Below are positions 1 to 6,674 of a stretch of 11,204 nt of DNA, piece by piece. The notes under the pieces were generated by a model. That model saw only the letters and a program-made list of their open reading frames with translations. It had not been told where the DNA came from and did not search any database. Numbering within the stretch: the first letter of the stretch is position 1; each line of letters starts with the position of its first letter. Location of the stretch: positions 1 through 11,204 of the forward strand of contig CABQAA010000042.1 in NCBI GenBank assembly GCA_902461995.1, given 5' to 3'. A program made the translations under genes and the position numbers. Source of the stretch: an uncultured Oscillospiraceae bacterium. Lineage in GTDB: Bacteria; Bacillota; Clostridia; Oscillospirales; Acutalibacteraceae.

Positions 1-10
1 CTTTTTGTAT

Positions 11-41
11 AAAAAGACGGTCACTCCGCAGGAGGCGTCTT
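11..41 (-). terminator. Intrinsic terminator of the FUSC-like gene
   Basis: Read on the minus strand, AAGACG (41-36) pairs with CGTCTT (19-14), with a small inner stem of CTCC and GGAG, and a T run follows (positions 15-11). The hairpin overlaps the stop codon of the gene at 21-512, as is common for compact bacterial genes. Confidence 0.6.
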
Positions 42-512
42 CTGCGGAAAAACCAGGAGATTGACCAGCAGGGAGATGAAGATGCCGATCAGGGTGTCAA
101 TGATGCGGTTGAGGGCGAAGAGATAGGGCACGGTATCCAGCCCGTGAGACACCACGACGCTCAGGAACACCACGGTGGTGATATAGGTGGCACCCGTCTT
201 TTTGATCAGGACCGTCAGGTACATCAAAGGGATGACGGCGGCGGAAATGATGGCATAAACCAGCAGGGGATAGGCGGCGATTGTGTCAATCCGAAGCAGC
301 AGCAGGATGAGCAGGCCGTAAACACCGCCGATCAAGGTGCCGATGGTGCGGTTGAGGGCTGCAGCGAAGCTGTGGCGAACACTCTGCTGCATACAGAGGA
401 TGGCCGCGATAGCGGAATAGAACGGCATCCCGTCCTTTCGGAACAGATACACCGCGAAGCACAGAAACACCGCGAGGGCGGATTTGAGGATGCGCAGGCC
501 GAGCTTGGGCAT
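21..512 (-). CDS. FUSC / aromatic acid exporter-like small membrane protein
   Basis: This is a 163-residue integral membrane protein with about four to five hydrophobic segments (roughly 8-24, 30-42, 58-73, 80-101, 108-121 and 138-154). Its pattern of Arg-x-x-Gly-Thr-x-x-Gly-Gly near residue 55 and a related Arg-x-x-Asp-Thr-x-x-Gly near 136 is typical of the short FUSC/ArAE_1 proteins of Firmicutes, which are relatives of aromatic acid exporters; the substrate is unknown. I chose the ATG at 512 because AAGGAG lies 9 bases upstream. In-frame starts further out (551, 578) overlap the -10 and -35 boxes of the promoter at 550-578, so they cannot be on its transcript. The gene is divergent from the D,D-carboxypeptidase gene and appears monocistronic. 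The family call is from sequence character; transport function is inference. Confidence 0.8.
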   Translation of the reverse strand: MPKLGLRILKSALAVFLCFAVYLFRKDGMPFYSAIAAILCMQQSVRHSFAAALNRTIGTLIGGVYGLLILLLLRIDTIAAYPLLVYAIISAAVIPLMYLTVLIKKTGATYITTVVFLSVVVSHGLDTVPYLFALNRIIDTLIGIFISLLVNLLVFPQKTPPAE

Positions 513-549
513 CGGGGCCCACTCCTTTTCCACAGGATTTCCTCTTTTC

Positions 550-578
550 ATAGTACCCGTCCGGGGACGGCTTGTCAA
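550..578 (-). promoter_or_regulatory. Sigma-A promoter of the FUSC-like gene
   Basis: On the minus strand there is a perfect -35 TTGACA (578-573), a 17-base spacer and a -10 TACTAT (555-550). The expected transcription start is near 543, giving a leader of about 30 bases that still includes the AAGGAG site before the ATG at 512. This promoter decides the choice of start codon for that gene. Confidence 0.85.
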
Positions 579-613
579 GACAGGCGGAGCGCGGACGGGG
601 AAATTCCCTGTTC

Positions 614-634
614 GGGCGGTATCATGAACCGCCC
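614..634. repeat. Inverted repeat in the divergent intergenic region
   Basis: GGGCGGT (614-620) and ACCGCCC (628-634) form a perfect 7-base inverted repeat with a 7-base centre. It sits between the divergent FUSC-like and carboxypeptidase genes. No T run follows on either strand, so an operator or leader hairpin is more likely than a terminator. I could not find a convincing plus-strand promoter for the carboxypeptidase gene here. Confidence 0.4.
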
Positions 635-757
635 CGTTCCCGCATATGTTTGTAGGGATAGAGGGATCGAGGGGCCGGCAGGGAGCGGTGCTTGAAGAAG
701 CAGTCGCACCGCCCCCCCGCGGTTTCTCCGATACCGGAGGAAGGAAGGGGCATTCGC

Positions 758-2008
758 ATGAAACTTGGCAAACGCCTGCTGGGAGCCCTGCTCGGAGGGC
801 TGTTCGTCCTGATGCTCCCGCTCGGGGCGGCGGCGGAGAAAGCGCCGGCGGTGATCATCGATACCGAATCGGGGGAGACGGCGGAGACGCTGATGGCGGA
901 GGACGCGAACGAGGTATGGGAGCCGGTCGGCACCGTACCTGTGGATACCGCGGCGTTGGATATCGGAGGAAAATCGGCTGTGCTGATGGAGCAGGCGAGC
1001 GGGAAAATCCTGTTTGAAAAAAACGCGCATGAAAAGATGCCGATCGCCTCGGTAACCAAGATCATGACGCTGCTGCTGGTCATGGAAGCGCTGGACGAGG
1101 GCCTGATCACGCTCGAGGAATCCGTGACCTGTTCCCCCACGGCTGCCTCGATGGGCGGCTCTCAGATCTGGCTGGAGGTCGGGGAGGTCATGACGGTCGG
1201 CGATCTGGTCAAAGCGGCGGCCGTGGTGTCCGCGAACGACGCGTGTGCCGCGCTCGCAGAGCATCTGGCCGGTTCCATCGAGGAATTTGTGGCCCGGATG
1301 AACCAACGGGCGGCTGAGCTCGGGATGAACGACACCCTGTTTCTCGATTGCAGCGGTCTCAACGACGAGGCGCATTCCTGTGCCTACGACGTGGCCGTGA
1401 TGTCCAGAGAGCTGATGAAGCACCCGAAAATCCGGGATTACACCACCATCTGGATGGACACCCTGCGGAATGGAGAGTCTCAGCTGGTCAATACGAACAA
1501 ACTGGTCCGTCACTACGCCGGAGCGACCGGACTGAAAACCGGCACGACCAGCAAGGCGGGGCATAACCTCTCAGCGACAGCCGAGAGGAACGGGCTCGCG
1601 TTTGTCTCGGTCATTCTGGGCTGCGAAACTACCGACGAACGGTTCGGCGGTGCTCGCAAAATGCTCGACTATGGGTTCGCCAATTACAGTGTCTATACCC
1701 CGCAGGTGGATGTGGATGCGTTCCCGCCGGTACCGGTTCTGCACGGCGTCAGCGAGCAGGTGATTCCGGTCGCCGACGTCCTCGAGCCGGTTCTCTTGAG
1801 GAAAGGGCAGGAAAAACAGGTCTCCTGCACCACCGAAATGGCGGAAGATCTGGAGGCCCCGGTCTATGAGGGCCAGGTGATCGGCCAGATTACGGTGACA
1901 CTCGACGGGGAAAAGATCGCCGAATACCCGATCCGCGCCTCGGAAAGGGTGGAGCGCCTCGGCTTCGGCGGCGCGTTCTGGAAGCTGCTCTCCGCGCTGC
2001 TGGGATAA
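758..2008 (+). CDS. D-alanyl-D-alanine carboxypeptidase (DacF/PBP5-type, peptidase S11)
   Basis: This 416-residue low-molecular-weight penicillin-binding protein removes the terminal D-Ala from peptidoglycan stem peptides outside the membrane. The three active-site motifs of serine peptidase family S11 are all visible: Ser98-Val-Thr-Lys101, Ser158-Ala-Asn160 and Lys260-Thr-Gly262. A signal peptide covers about residues 1-26, with Ala-Ala-Ala before a likely cleavage site. A PBP5-type C-terminal beta domain follows the catalytic domain (about 315-395), and the last dozen residues (Ala-Phe-Trp-Lys-Leu-Leu-Ser-Ala-Leu-Leu) look like the amphipathic membrane anchor. The ATG at 758 is preceded by GGAAGGGG at 7 bases; an upstream in-frame TTG at 692 lacks a site and would put polar residues ahead of the signal peptide. 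It is a single-gene unit closed by the terminator at 2023-2056. Whether it is sporulation-specific (true DacF) or vegetative (DacA) cannot be told, so no symbol is given. Confidence 0.93.
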   Translation: MKLGKRLLGALLGGLFVLMLPLGAAAEKAPAVIIDTESGETAETLMAEDANEVWEPVGTVPVDTAALDIGGKSAVLMEQASGKILFEKNAHEKMPIASVTKIMTLLLVMEALDEGLITLEESVTCSPTAASMGGSQIWLEVGEVMTVGDLVKAAAVVSANDACAALAEHLAGSIEEFVARMNQRAAELGMNDTLFLDCSGLNDEAHSCAYDVAVMSRELMKHPKIRDYTTIWMDTLRNGESQLVNTNKLVRHYAGATGLKTGTTSKAGHNLSATAERNGLAFVSVILGCETTDERFGGARKMLDYGFANYSVYTPQVDVDAFPPVPVLHGVSEQVIPVADVLEPVLLRKGQEKQVSCTTEMAEDLEAPVYEGQVIGQITVTLDGEKIAEYPIRASERVERLGFGGAFWKLLSALLG

Positions 2009-2022
2009 TCGCATAGACAGCA

Positions 2023-2056
2023 AACGGCCTGCTCCCCAAAGAAAGCGGGCCGTTTT
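2023..2056 (+). terminator. Terminator of the D,D-carboxypeptidase gene
   Basis: AACGGCCTGCT (2023-2033) pairs with AGCGGGCCGTT (2044-2054), 11 pairs including one T-G wobble, followed by a short T run. It lies 14 bases after the stop codon. Confidence 0.8.
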
Positions 2057-2070
2057 CATACCGGGACGGT

Positions 2071-2100
2071 TTGACACCTTCTCCTACTGCATGGTATAGT
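2071..2100 (+). promoter_or_regulatory. Sigma-A promoter of the small membrane protein gene
   Basis: TTGACA (2071-2076), an 18-base spacer and TATAGT (2095-2100), preceded by TGG as in other strong promoters of this window. It follows directly after the carboxypeptidase terminator and makes the gene at 2153 an independent transcription unit. Confidence 0.85.
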
Positions 2101-2152
2101 GGGAAGCAGAGGGGGCGGACTGCGGCAGTCCGCTTTAAAGGAGGGGTGCTTT

Positions 2153-2461
2153 GTGCTGATTTTGATCTCATGGCTGTTTCTGTGCATTCTAGGAGTCTGC
2201 AAAAGATGGTGCCGGACTGCTTTTTTCGTTCTGGAGGCGTTGGCCTGCCTGATCTTGGCGGTCGTGCAGTATGCGACCTATTTTCAGGATTTGCTCCAGG
2301 GTGTTTTGCCCTATTGGATTCTGGCTTCGCTGGCGGCGCTGGCCATCCCCACGCTTAAGCGGGACGAGGAATCGGATTGGGCATACGACGCGGGACCAAA
2401 GGCGCGGAGAAAATTCCATCCGTTTGCGGGATTTCCTTTCCGCGGCGGGCGAAACGGGTAG
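2153..2461 (+). CDS. Small three-helix membrane protein, function unknown
   Basis: This is a 102-residue hypothetical protein that I do not recognise. It has three hydrophobic segments (about residues 1-16, 22-42 and 48-66) and a hydrophilic, basic C-terminal tail of about 35 residues containing Arg-Arg-Lys. The start is a GTG with an excellent site, AAAGGAGGGG, 6 bases upstream; an in-frame start at 2099 overlaps the -10 box, so it is excluded. The gene has its own near-consensus promoter (2071-2100) and a strong terminator (2472-2505), which supports real expression. With the tail positively charged, the positive-inside rule suggests a cytoplasmic C-terminus. No enzymatic motif is seen. Neighbours (cell-wall enzyme, tRNA) do not suggest a role. 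Confidence 0.75.
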   Translation: MLILISWLFLCILGVCKRWCRTAFFVLEALACLILAVVQYATYFQDLLQGVLPYWILASLAALAIPTLKRDEESDWAYDAGPKARRKFHPFAGFPFRGGRNG

Positions 2462-2471
2462 GTATCGGCGT

Positions 2472-2505
2472 AAAAAACGAGACAGGATACCCGGTCTCGT
2501 TTTTT
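2472..2505 (+). terminator. Terminator of the small membrane protein gene
   Basis: A perfect 12-pair stem: AAAAAACGAGAC (2472-2483) with GTCTCGTTTTTT (2494-2505), and a 10-base loop. Because A and T runs are symmetrical it could work in both directions. Confidence 0.9.
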
Positions 2506-2527
2506 AGCCGGAACCGTATCTGTGCCT

Positions 2528-2558
2528 GAAAGACGGGGGCATCGTAACACCGTCTTTC
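2528..2558. repeat. Inverted repeat between two terminators
   Basis: GAAAGACGG (2528-2536) pairs with CCGTCTTTC (2550-2558), a perfect 9-base stem with a 13-base loop. There is no T run on either side. It lies between the terminator at 2472-2505 and the tRNA terminator. It may be a decayed terminator or a processing hairpin; its role is not known. Confidence 0.4.
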
Positions 2559-2583
2559 CCACGACCGGACCTGTATATTCAAA

Positions 2584-2616
2584 TAAAACAGCCCCCTCAC
2601 GATTACGTGAGGGGGC
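2584..2616 (-). terminator. Terminator of the tRNA-Gly gene
   Basis: On the minus strand GCCCCCTCACG (2616-2606) pairs perfectly with CGTGAGGGGGC (2601-2591) around a 4-base loop, followed by TGTTTTATT. It starts 7 bases after the 3' end of the tRNA. Confidence 0.9.
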
Positions 2617-2623
2617 TTGTTTA

Positions 2624-2699
2624 TGGAGCGGCTTACGAGGCTCGAACTCGCTACCTCCACCTTGGCAAGGTGGCGCTCTACCAGATGAGCTAAAGCCGC
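2624..2699 (-). tRNA. tRNA-Gly (anticodon GCC)
   Basis: The 76-base minus-strand sequence folds into a full cloverleaf. The acceptor stem is GCGGCTT with AAGCCGC, then discriminator T and an encoded CCA (2626-2624). The D stem is GCTC/GAGC, the anticodon stem CCACC/GGTGG with loop TTGCCAA (anticodon GCC, reading GGC and GGU), a 5-base variable loop, and a T arm GCGAG/CTCGT with loop TTCGAGC. It is a lone tRNA gene with its own promoter (2720-2749) and terminator (2584-2616). Confidence 0.97.
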
Positions 2700-2719
2700 A
2701 TGTCTTCGGCGCGTGTGCT

Positions 2720-2749
2720 AGTATACCACATCGCTTCCGTTTTTGTCAA
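2720..2749 (-). promoter_or_regulatory. Sigma-A promoter of the tRNA-Gly gene
   Basis: On the minus strand, -35 TTGACA (2749-2744), an 18-base spacer ending TGTGG, and -10 TATACT (2725-2720). The expected start is about 14 bases upstream of the mature tRNA 5' end. Confidence 0.88.
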
Positions 2750-2819
2750 GAGGAGGACGGGCGGAAATTCACGCGAAAAAACGCGGACCAGATTGGATAC
2801 GGCCCAGATAAAAAAACCT

Positions 2820-2853
2820 GTCACAACCCGAACTTGTCAATTGTGACTTTTTT
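2820..2853. terminator. Bidirectional terminator-like hairpin without an obvious gene
   Basis: GTCACAA (2820-2826) pairs with TTGTGAC (2841-2847) around a 14-base loop. TTTTTT follows on the plus strand, and an A run (2811-2817, T run on the minus strand) lies on the other side. No convincing gene ends here: the tRNA is transcribed away from it and the surface protein gene starts further right. It marks the left border of the AT-rich stretch and may insulate it from the tRNA promoter. Confidence 0.5.
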
Positions 2854-2917
2854 CGTATTCTGACCGAGAAAGAGCATTCCTGAAAAATGGCCAAACATCT
2901 TCCCTAGGCGAGGGAAC

Positions 2918-2943
2918 AATTTAAAAACAAAAGTTTTTAAATT
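2918..2943. repeat. AT-rich perfect inverted repeat
   Basis: AATTTAAAAAC (2918-2928) and GTTTTTAAATT (2933-2943) form an 11-pair stem around AAAA. Directly to its left TTCCCT (2900-2905) and AGGGAA (2911-2916) make a second small hairpin. Both lie upstream of the candidate promoters of the surface protein gene, where they could serve as an operator or as an upstream boundary. Confidence 0.45.
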
Positions 2944-2946
2944 TGG

Positions 2947-2975
2947 TTGTAAAATCAAGAAAACCATGATATTAT
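2947..2975 (+). promoter_or_regulatory. Candidate distal promoter of the surface protein gene
   Basis: TTGTAA (2947-2952), a 17-base spacer and TATTAT (2970-2975), with TATAAT overlapping at 2973-2978. The -35 is weak and the whole region is AT-rich, so chance matches are likely. Confidence 0.35.
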
Positions 2976-3003
2976 AATCTTACAAAGATAGGAATTAATA
3001 TTG

Positions 3004-3027
3004 TTTACACAAAATGTCTTGATTTTT

Positions 3028-3032
<5 letters not shown>
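3004..3032 (+). promoter_or_regulatory. Candidate promoter upstream of the GACA tract
   Basis: TTTACA (3004-3009), a 17-base spacer and TATGAA (3027-3032). A start near 3039 would place the whole (GACA)15 tract in the transcribed leader, about 12 bases into the RNA. A third weak match, TTTTTC-N17-TATGAA at 3125-3153, lies after the tract and would leave it upstream of the transcript. The two alternatives predict different effects of tract length. Confidence 0.35.
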
Positions 3033-3180
<148 letters not shown>

Positions 3181-3235
3181 CAGCGGACGGCGTATGTCTT
3201 TTTGTTTAAAAACATTTTTTCAGGAGGAAAAAACA

Positions 3236-4918
3236 ATGAAAGTAAAACGAAAACTCTTGAGCGTTCTGCTGGCCCTTTGTATGGTGCTGGCCCTCGTGCC
3301 GATGACGGCGCTGGCCGAAAGCGGCAACGCGGTGTCTATCACCTCAGTGGAGCAACTTGAAGCGGCTATTGAAAACCAGGCGGATGACCAAGTTTGGGAG
3401 CTCGCGGCGGGTACATATGAGCTTTCCAAGGCCTTTACTACAAGCGAGCCTGTAAACGGCGAAACCGGTCCGTTTATTTTTCCCATCACGGCTGACAATC
3501 TCAAAATTGTCGGTAAGGGCGATGTCGTCATTACCAGTTCCGTTACCCCGGACGCGGCTACAGGCGGTGTCTGGCATAACCAGAACTTTTTAACGGTTAT
3601 CGGCAGCGGCGTGACGATTGAAAACGTCGATTTAAAGGCCAATAAAAACCTGTATTATGCTCAGACAGATCCCATTGGCGGCGTCAATAAGGCTGTTGAG
3701 GTATTGGGCAAAAATTTCGCGCTTAAAGACGTTGCGCTTTTGCCGGTAGAAGGGCAGTCTGAAGATGCGGTCAACAGCGGCTCCGTCTACTTCAGCACCG
3801 CCGACGCAGGCAATGCTGTGTTGGAAAATGTGACGGTGCGTTCGTGGGTTACCGCCAGAACCGATACCGTTAAAAACGGGACTATCACGCTTAAAAACAC
3901 GATCATTGACATTTCCAATTTCATTGACAATACGACATATGCCACCAGCGCGAGCAACGATATTTTCGTAAGCGACGGTCTTTCGGTTTTGGTGGACAGC
4001 AGCATAAACCTTTCCGGCGAGATATTTAATAAGGTTCCGGCCGGCACCACCGTTAAGCTGACCGAAGACTATCTGGTTAACGGCGACCGCGGCCTTCAGA
4101 TTGACCCCGCCAATCAGAATATTACCTTTGATTTGAACGGCTTTTCCGTAAAACCCGGCGACGATTTTACTCCCAACACAGACAACGGCGTCAACAAGTG
4201 GAGAGCCAACCTGATGAGCATCAATGGAGCGGACGGCTTTACCCTGACCGGCGGCAAACTGACTGCCGACGGCAAAGAGGCTGTCAGAAATGTGCTGAAC
4301 GTGCAAGGTTCCAAGGGCGTTGTGATTGACGATGTTGTCCTGAACCACGAAGGTTCTGCGGCCGGCGCCCCGCTGATTGTCAATGCGTCTGAGGTTACCG
4401 TGACCGGCAAGCTGGATGTTGTAACCGGCCAAGGCTCCTGGTATGGTATAAACGTAGACAATAAGGGTGAAGAAGCCTCGCTTGTATTTGCTGAAGAGAG
4501 CACCCTTACCTATACCGACAAAAGCGAAAAAGAGCTTCCGCTTATCCAGGTTTCCGAGGGCGAGGATGCTCCGAAGGTTGAGAATAAGTCCGACAACTTT
4601 ACTTTGGACGTAGGCGAGGATGGCAAAATCGACATGCACAAGCATACGGTGAAGCATGTTGAGGCTAAATCCGCCACCACGGAGGCCGAAGGCAATATCG
4701 AATATTGGTACTGCGAGGTCTGCGGCAAGTATTTCAGTGACGCGGCTATGACGAAGGAAATCGCCGAGAAGGATACCGTCGTGGCGAAGCTTACCCCGGA
4801 AGTTCCTCCGACGGGCGACAGCAGCAACGTTGTATGGATGCTGATGCTGATCGGCATTTCCTGTATGGCGCTGGTTGGCACAACCGTTTCTGTGAGAAAG
4901 AAAACATACAGCAAATAA
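3236..4918 (+). CDS. Cell-wall-anchored surface protein with beta-helix-like body
   Basis: This is a 560-residue exported protein. A signal peptide (about 1-27, Lys-rich start and Ala-Leu-Ala before the cut) is followed by roughly 400 residues of short Val/Ile/Asn/Gly/Asp-rich strands (for example around 120-135, 185-200, 215-225 and 380-395), the look of a right-handed parallel beta-helix. Residues about 467-510 form a His- and Cys-containing module (His468, His470, His474, Cys493-x-x-Cys496-Gly-Lys-Tyr-Phe) of a kind I know from clostridial surface proteins. The end is a sorting signal: Val-Pro-Pro-Thr-Gly-Asp (523-528), a hydrophobic helix (532-551) and Arg-Lys-Lys. The ATG at 3236 follows AGGAGG at 8 bases; an in-frame ATG at 3194 would put 14 residues ahead of the signal peptide. 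Codon use is more AT-rich than in neighbouring genes, suggesting separate acquisition. Ligand or substrate unknown; no catalytic residues seen. No sortase gene is in the window. Confidence 0.85.
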   Translation: MKVKRKLLSVLLALCMVLALVPMTALAESGNAVSITSVEQLEAAIENQADDQVWELAAGTYELSKAFTTSEPVNGETGPFIFPITADNLKIVGKGDVVITSSVTPDAATGGVWHNQNFLTVIGSGVTIENVDLKANKNLYYAQTDPIGGVNKAVEVLGKNFALKDVALLPVEGQSEDAVNSGSVYFSTADAGNAVLENVTVRSWVTARTDTVKNGTITLKNTIIDISNFIDNTTYATSASNDIFVSDGLSVLVDSSINLSGEIFNKVPAGTTVKLTEDYLVNGDRGLQIDPANQNITFDLNGFSVKPGDDFTPNTDNGVNKWRANLMSINGADGFTLTGGKLTADGKEAVRNVLNVQGSKGVVIDDVVLNHEGSAAGAPLIVNASEVTVTGKLDVVTGQGSWYGINVDNKGEEASLVFAEESTLTYTDKSEKELPLIQVSEGEDAPKVENKSDNFTLDVGEDGKIDMHKHTVKHVEAKSATTEAEGNIEYWYCEVCGKYFSDAAMTKEIAEKDTVVAKLTPEVPPTGDSSNVVWMLMLIGISCMALVGTTVSVRKKTYSK

Positions 4919-4927
4919 GATGTTCCC

Positions 4928-4964
4928 AAGAAAGCTCTGCAACGATTGTTGCAGAGCTTTCTTT
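4928..4964 (+). terminator. Terminator of the surface protein gene
   Basis: A perfect 16-pair stem: AAGAAAGCTCTGCAAC (4928-4943) with GTTGCAGAGCTTTCTT (4948-4963) around a 4-base loop. It starts 10 bases after the stop codon. The T-rich right arm completes the signal. Confidence 0.92.
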
Positions 4965-4968
4965 AGCA

Positions 4969-5130
4969 TCATTCGTCAAACAGCAATTTCTCTGCCGCAG
5001 GGACAGGATAAGGCGGTTCATCGTTATACAACAACATGGCGTTCTTCCGTTTTGCTGTATTGCCGCAGCGTGCAGACTTCTTGACTCTCTCTAACGCCAC
5101 ACATAAAAGTAAAACTCGTTCGGCATAATC
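4969..5130 (-). pseudogene. Start-less open frame, possible gene remnant
   Basis: After a TAG at 5131-5133, a 53-codon open frame runs on the minus strand to a TGA at 4969-4971. Its composition looks protein-like: it opens with Asp-Tyr-Ala-Glu-Arg-Val, has a helix-like Ala-Leu-Glu-Arg-Val-Lys-Lys stretch, and ends Pro-Ala-Ala-Glu-Lys-Leu-Leu-Phe-Asp-Glu. No start codon with a ribosome binding site exists; the only ATG lies at codon 32. I do not recognise the family. The rest of the gene-free stretch 4965-5303 contains a GC-rich block (5165-5240) with open but unlikely frames on both strands and no promoter I would defend. A degenerated accessory or mobile-element gene is the best guess. Confidence 0.3.
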
Positions 5131-5303
5131 CTAAATCCATAGCATCGGTTGACAAGGGCCAACATGCCTGCCGGCGGTCAAAAAGGCGGCCAGCGGCGGT
5201 TTTGGCGGGGCCGCCCGGCCACGAGGACAACGCCGCCAGCAACCCGTTTTCACGCCGATAACCCTGTGGCTCTTGTCCATCAATGCATTTCTTTGTGAGC
5301 ATA

Positions 5304-5347
5304 AAAAGACAGCGTAAAAAGCATCGCTGCTTTCTGCGCTGTCTTTT
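5304..5347 (-). terminator. Terminator of the foldase-like lipoprotein gene
   Basis: On the minus strand AAAAGACAGCG (5347-5337) pairs with CGCTGTCTTTT (5314-5304), an 11-base perfect stem, with an inner AAAGC/GCTTT stem in the loop, followed by T (5303) and more T-rich sequence. It lies 26 bases after the stop codon of the gene at 5374-6654. Confidence 0.85.
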
Positions 5348-5373
5348 GCCTGCATGTTTAAGTATTTGCGGCG

Positions 5374-6654
5374 TCAGGCGTTCGCCGCTTTTTCAAAATT
5401 CTGGGGTTTGCAGGCCTTGATGGCCCGGTCGACATAGGTGACCTCCAGGGTTTTGATATACTCGGTGACTTCCTTGTCGAATTCTTCGTATTTGGCACCA
5501 TAAATGATGTCGTTGCGCTTTTCGGTGAAATAGTCCTTGCCGTCTTTGCGGTCCTTTTCCGGATCCATACGGAAAATCAAGGCGATGGTATCGGTGGTGC
5601 CGCCTTTTTTATATTCCCGAATGGAAGCCTTTCCGACTTCAACCTTTTTGATTGCGTTGGTGAAATCCTCATCCCCGTATGTGTTGGCATCGATATCCTT
5701 GCGGTTGGGATCGGTGTTCTCGTCTTCCTTATCGTCCCCATCCTCATTGCTTTCGCCGGAGTCCGAGGACGTATCACTGCTGGGGTTTGACGATTCGTCG
5801 CTGCTCGGGCTGGAAGAATCGTCACTGGCGGGATTGGAAGAAGCGTCGCTGCTCGGATTCGACGAATCGTCACTGCTCGGGTTGGAGGAAGTGTCGTCAT
5901 CACCGTCGTCTTTGGCCGCTTCATCGTCGGCAGCACTCATCTTGATGATGTTGTCGAAATCTTCGCTGGTCATACCCGTTTTCTCAAACTCGGCCAGATA
6001 TTTGTTCAGCCTGTCGCGGTATTCCTGGATCGCGTCGTCGTCCAGCGGTTTGTTGGAGCTGTCGACGAGCTTGAATTCGATGATTTTATAGCTGAGGAAA
6101 TTGTCCACGAAGTATTGGCGGATTTCCTCTTCGCTCATCGCCTTGGCGCCGCCCTTGTCATAGGTGCCGTAGAACAGGGACCATTCGTTGAGCTGGGTGG
6201 CCTTGAGCATCTTGGCGAAGCTCTCGTTGTTGAATCCATACGCGATGTAGGCGTCGGTTTTCAGATCTTTGAGCGTTTTTTCCACTTCGGCGAGCTTTTC
6301 CTCATCCAGCGGGACATTTTTCTCTTTGAGCAGATTTTCAAGCGCTTTTTGCCGGATGATGGTATCCTGCGCCGTGCGCTTGATGAATTCGGCGGTGGAC
6401 AGGTTCTCGGCGTCGTCCCCCTCCCCGTAAGGAACGGTCTGCGCCCAGGGATCCATACCATACATCTGGTACATGGCCATGTTCTGAGCCATGGAATAAT
6501 AGACGTTGTACAGATAGGCGAGATATTCACCCGTGGTATATTGCTGGCCGTCCACCGTCATGGCATATTCCGGAGTGGAACAGCCCGCAAGCGTCATGGA
6601 AAACGCGAAACACGCCGCTACGACAGCGCAGGCCATGCTTTTGATCTTCCTCAT
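5374..6654 (-). CDS. PrsA/SurA-like peptidyl-prolyl isomerase lipoprotein with low-complexity insert
   Basis: This is a 426-residue lipoprotein: a signal peptide with lipobox Leu-Ala-Gly-Cys (Cys25) anchors it outside the membrane. Residues about 30-180 are helical and look like the SurA-N/PrsA chaperone region, including a Met/Tyr-rich stretch at 47-67. From about 181 (Tyr-Phe-x-x-Asn-Phe-x-x-Tyr-Lys-Ile-Ile) the pattern resembles the first strand and helix of a parvulin domain, and 325-365 (Gly-Asp-Glu-Asp-Phe, Val-Gly-Lys-Ala, then Ile-Ala-Leu-Ile) resembles its end. Between them, residues about 241-318 are an acidic Ser/Asn/Pro/Asp linker. Start: ATG at 6654 with GGAGG about 7 bases upstream. 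It has its own promoter and terminator and is divergent from the transketolase operon. The role in folding exported proteins is inferred from the family. Isomerase activity is doubtful because the parvulin core is interrupted. Confidence 0.8.
   Translation of the reverse strand: MRKIKSMACAVVAACFAFSMTLAGCSTPEYAMTVDGQQYTTGEYLAYLYNVYYSMAQNMAMYQMYGMDPWAQTVPYGEGDDAENLSTAEFIKRTAQDTIIRQKALENLLKEKNVPLDEEKLAEVEKTLKDLKTDAYIAYGFNNESFAKMLKATQLNEWSLFYGTYDKGGAKAMSEEEIRQYFVDNFLSYKIIEFKLVDSSNKPLDDDAIQEYRDRLNKYLAEFEKTGMTSEDFDNIIKMSAADDEAAKDDGDDDTSSNPSSDDSSNPSSDASSNPASDDSSSPSSDESSNPSSDTSSDSGESNEDGDDKEDENTDPNRKDIDANTYGDEDFTNAIKKVEVGKASIREYKKGGTTDTIALIFRMDPEKDRKDGKDYFTEKRNDIIYGAKYEEFDKEVTEYIKTLEVTYVDRAIKACKPQNFEKAANA
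5770..5889 (-). repeat. In-gene tandem repeat, 24-base unit, five copies
   Basis: Residues 256-295 of the lipoprotein are five 8-residue units of the form Ser-Ser-Asn-Pro-Ser-Ser-Asp-x (copies differ at one to three positions). The corresponding 24-base DNA units are similar but not identical. The segment is a flexible acidic spacer like those seen in other wall-exposed proteins. Confidence 0.85.
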
Positions 6655-6674
6655 ATATGTACCTCCATTCGTTG

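Noticed and set aside
575..1564. A 329-codon open frame on the minus strand opposite the D,D-carboxypeptidase
   Set aside because: The plus strand carries all three penicillin-binding motifs; the antisense frame is Arg/His-rich shadow coding.
2522..2863. A 113-codon plus-strand frame
   Set aside because: It runs through the tRNA terminator, the whole tRNA and its promoter, which explain the sequence.
3632..4972. A 446-codon open frame on the minus strand, antisense to the surface protein gene
   Set aside because: The plus-strand gene has signal peptide, sorting signal, ribosome binding site and terminator. The antisense frame has no site and an unnatural composition.
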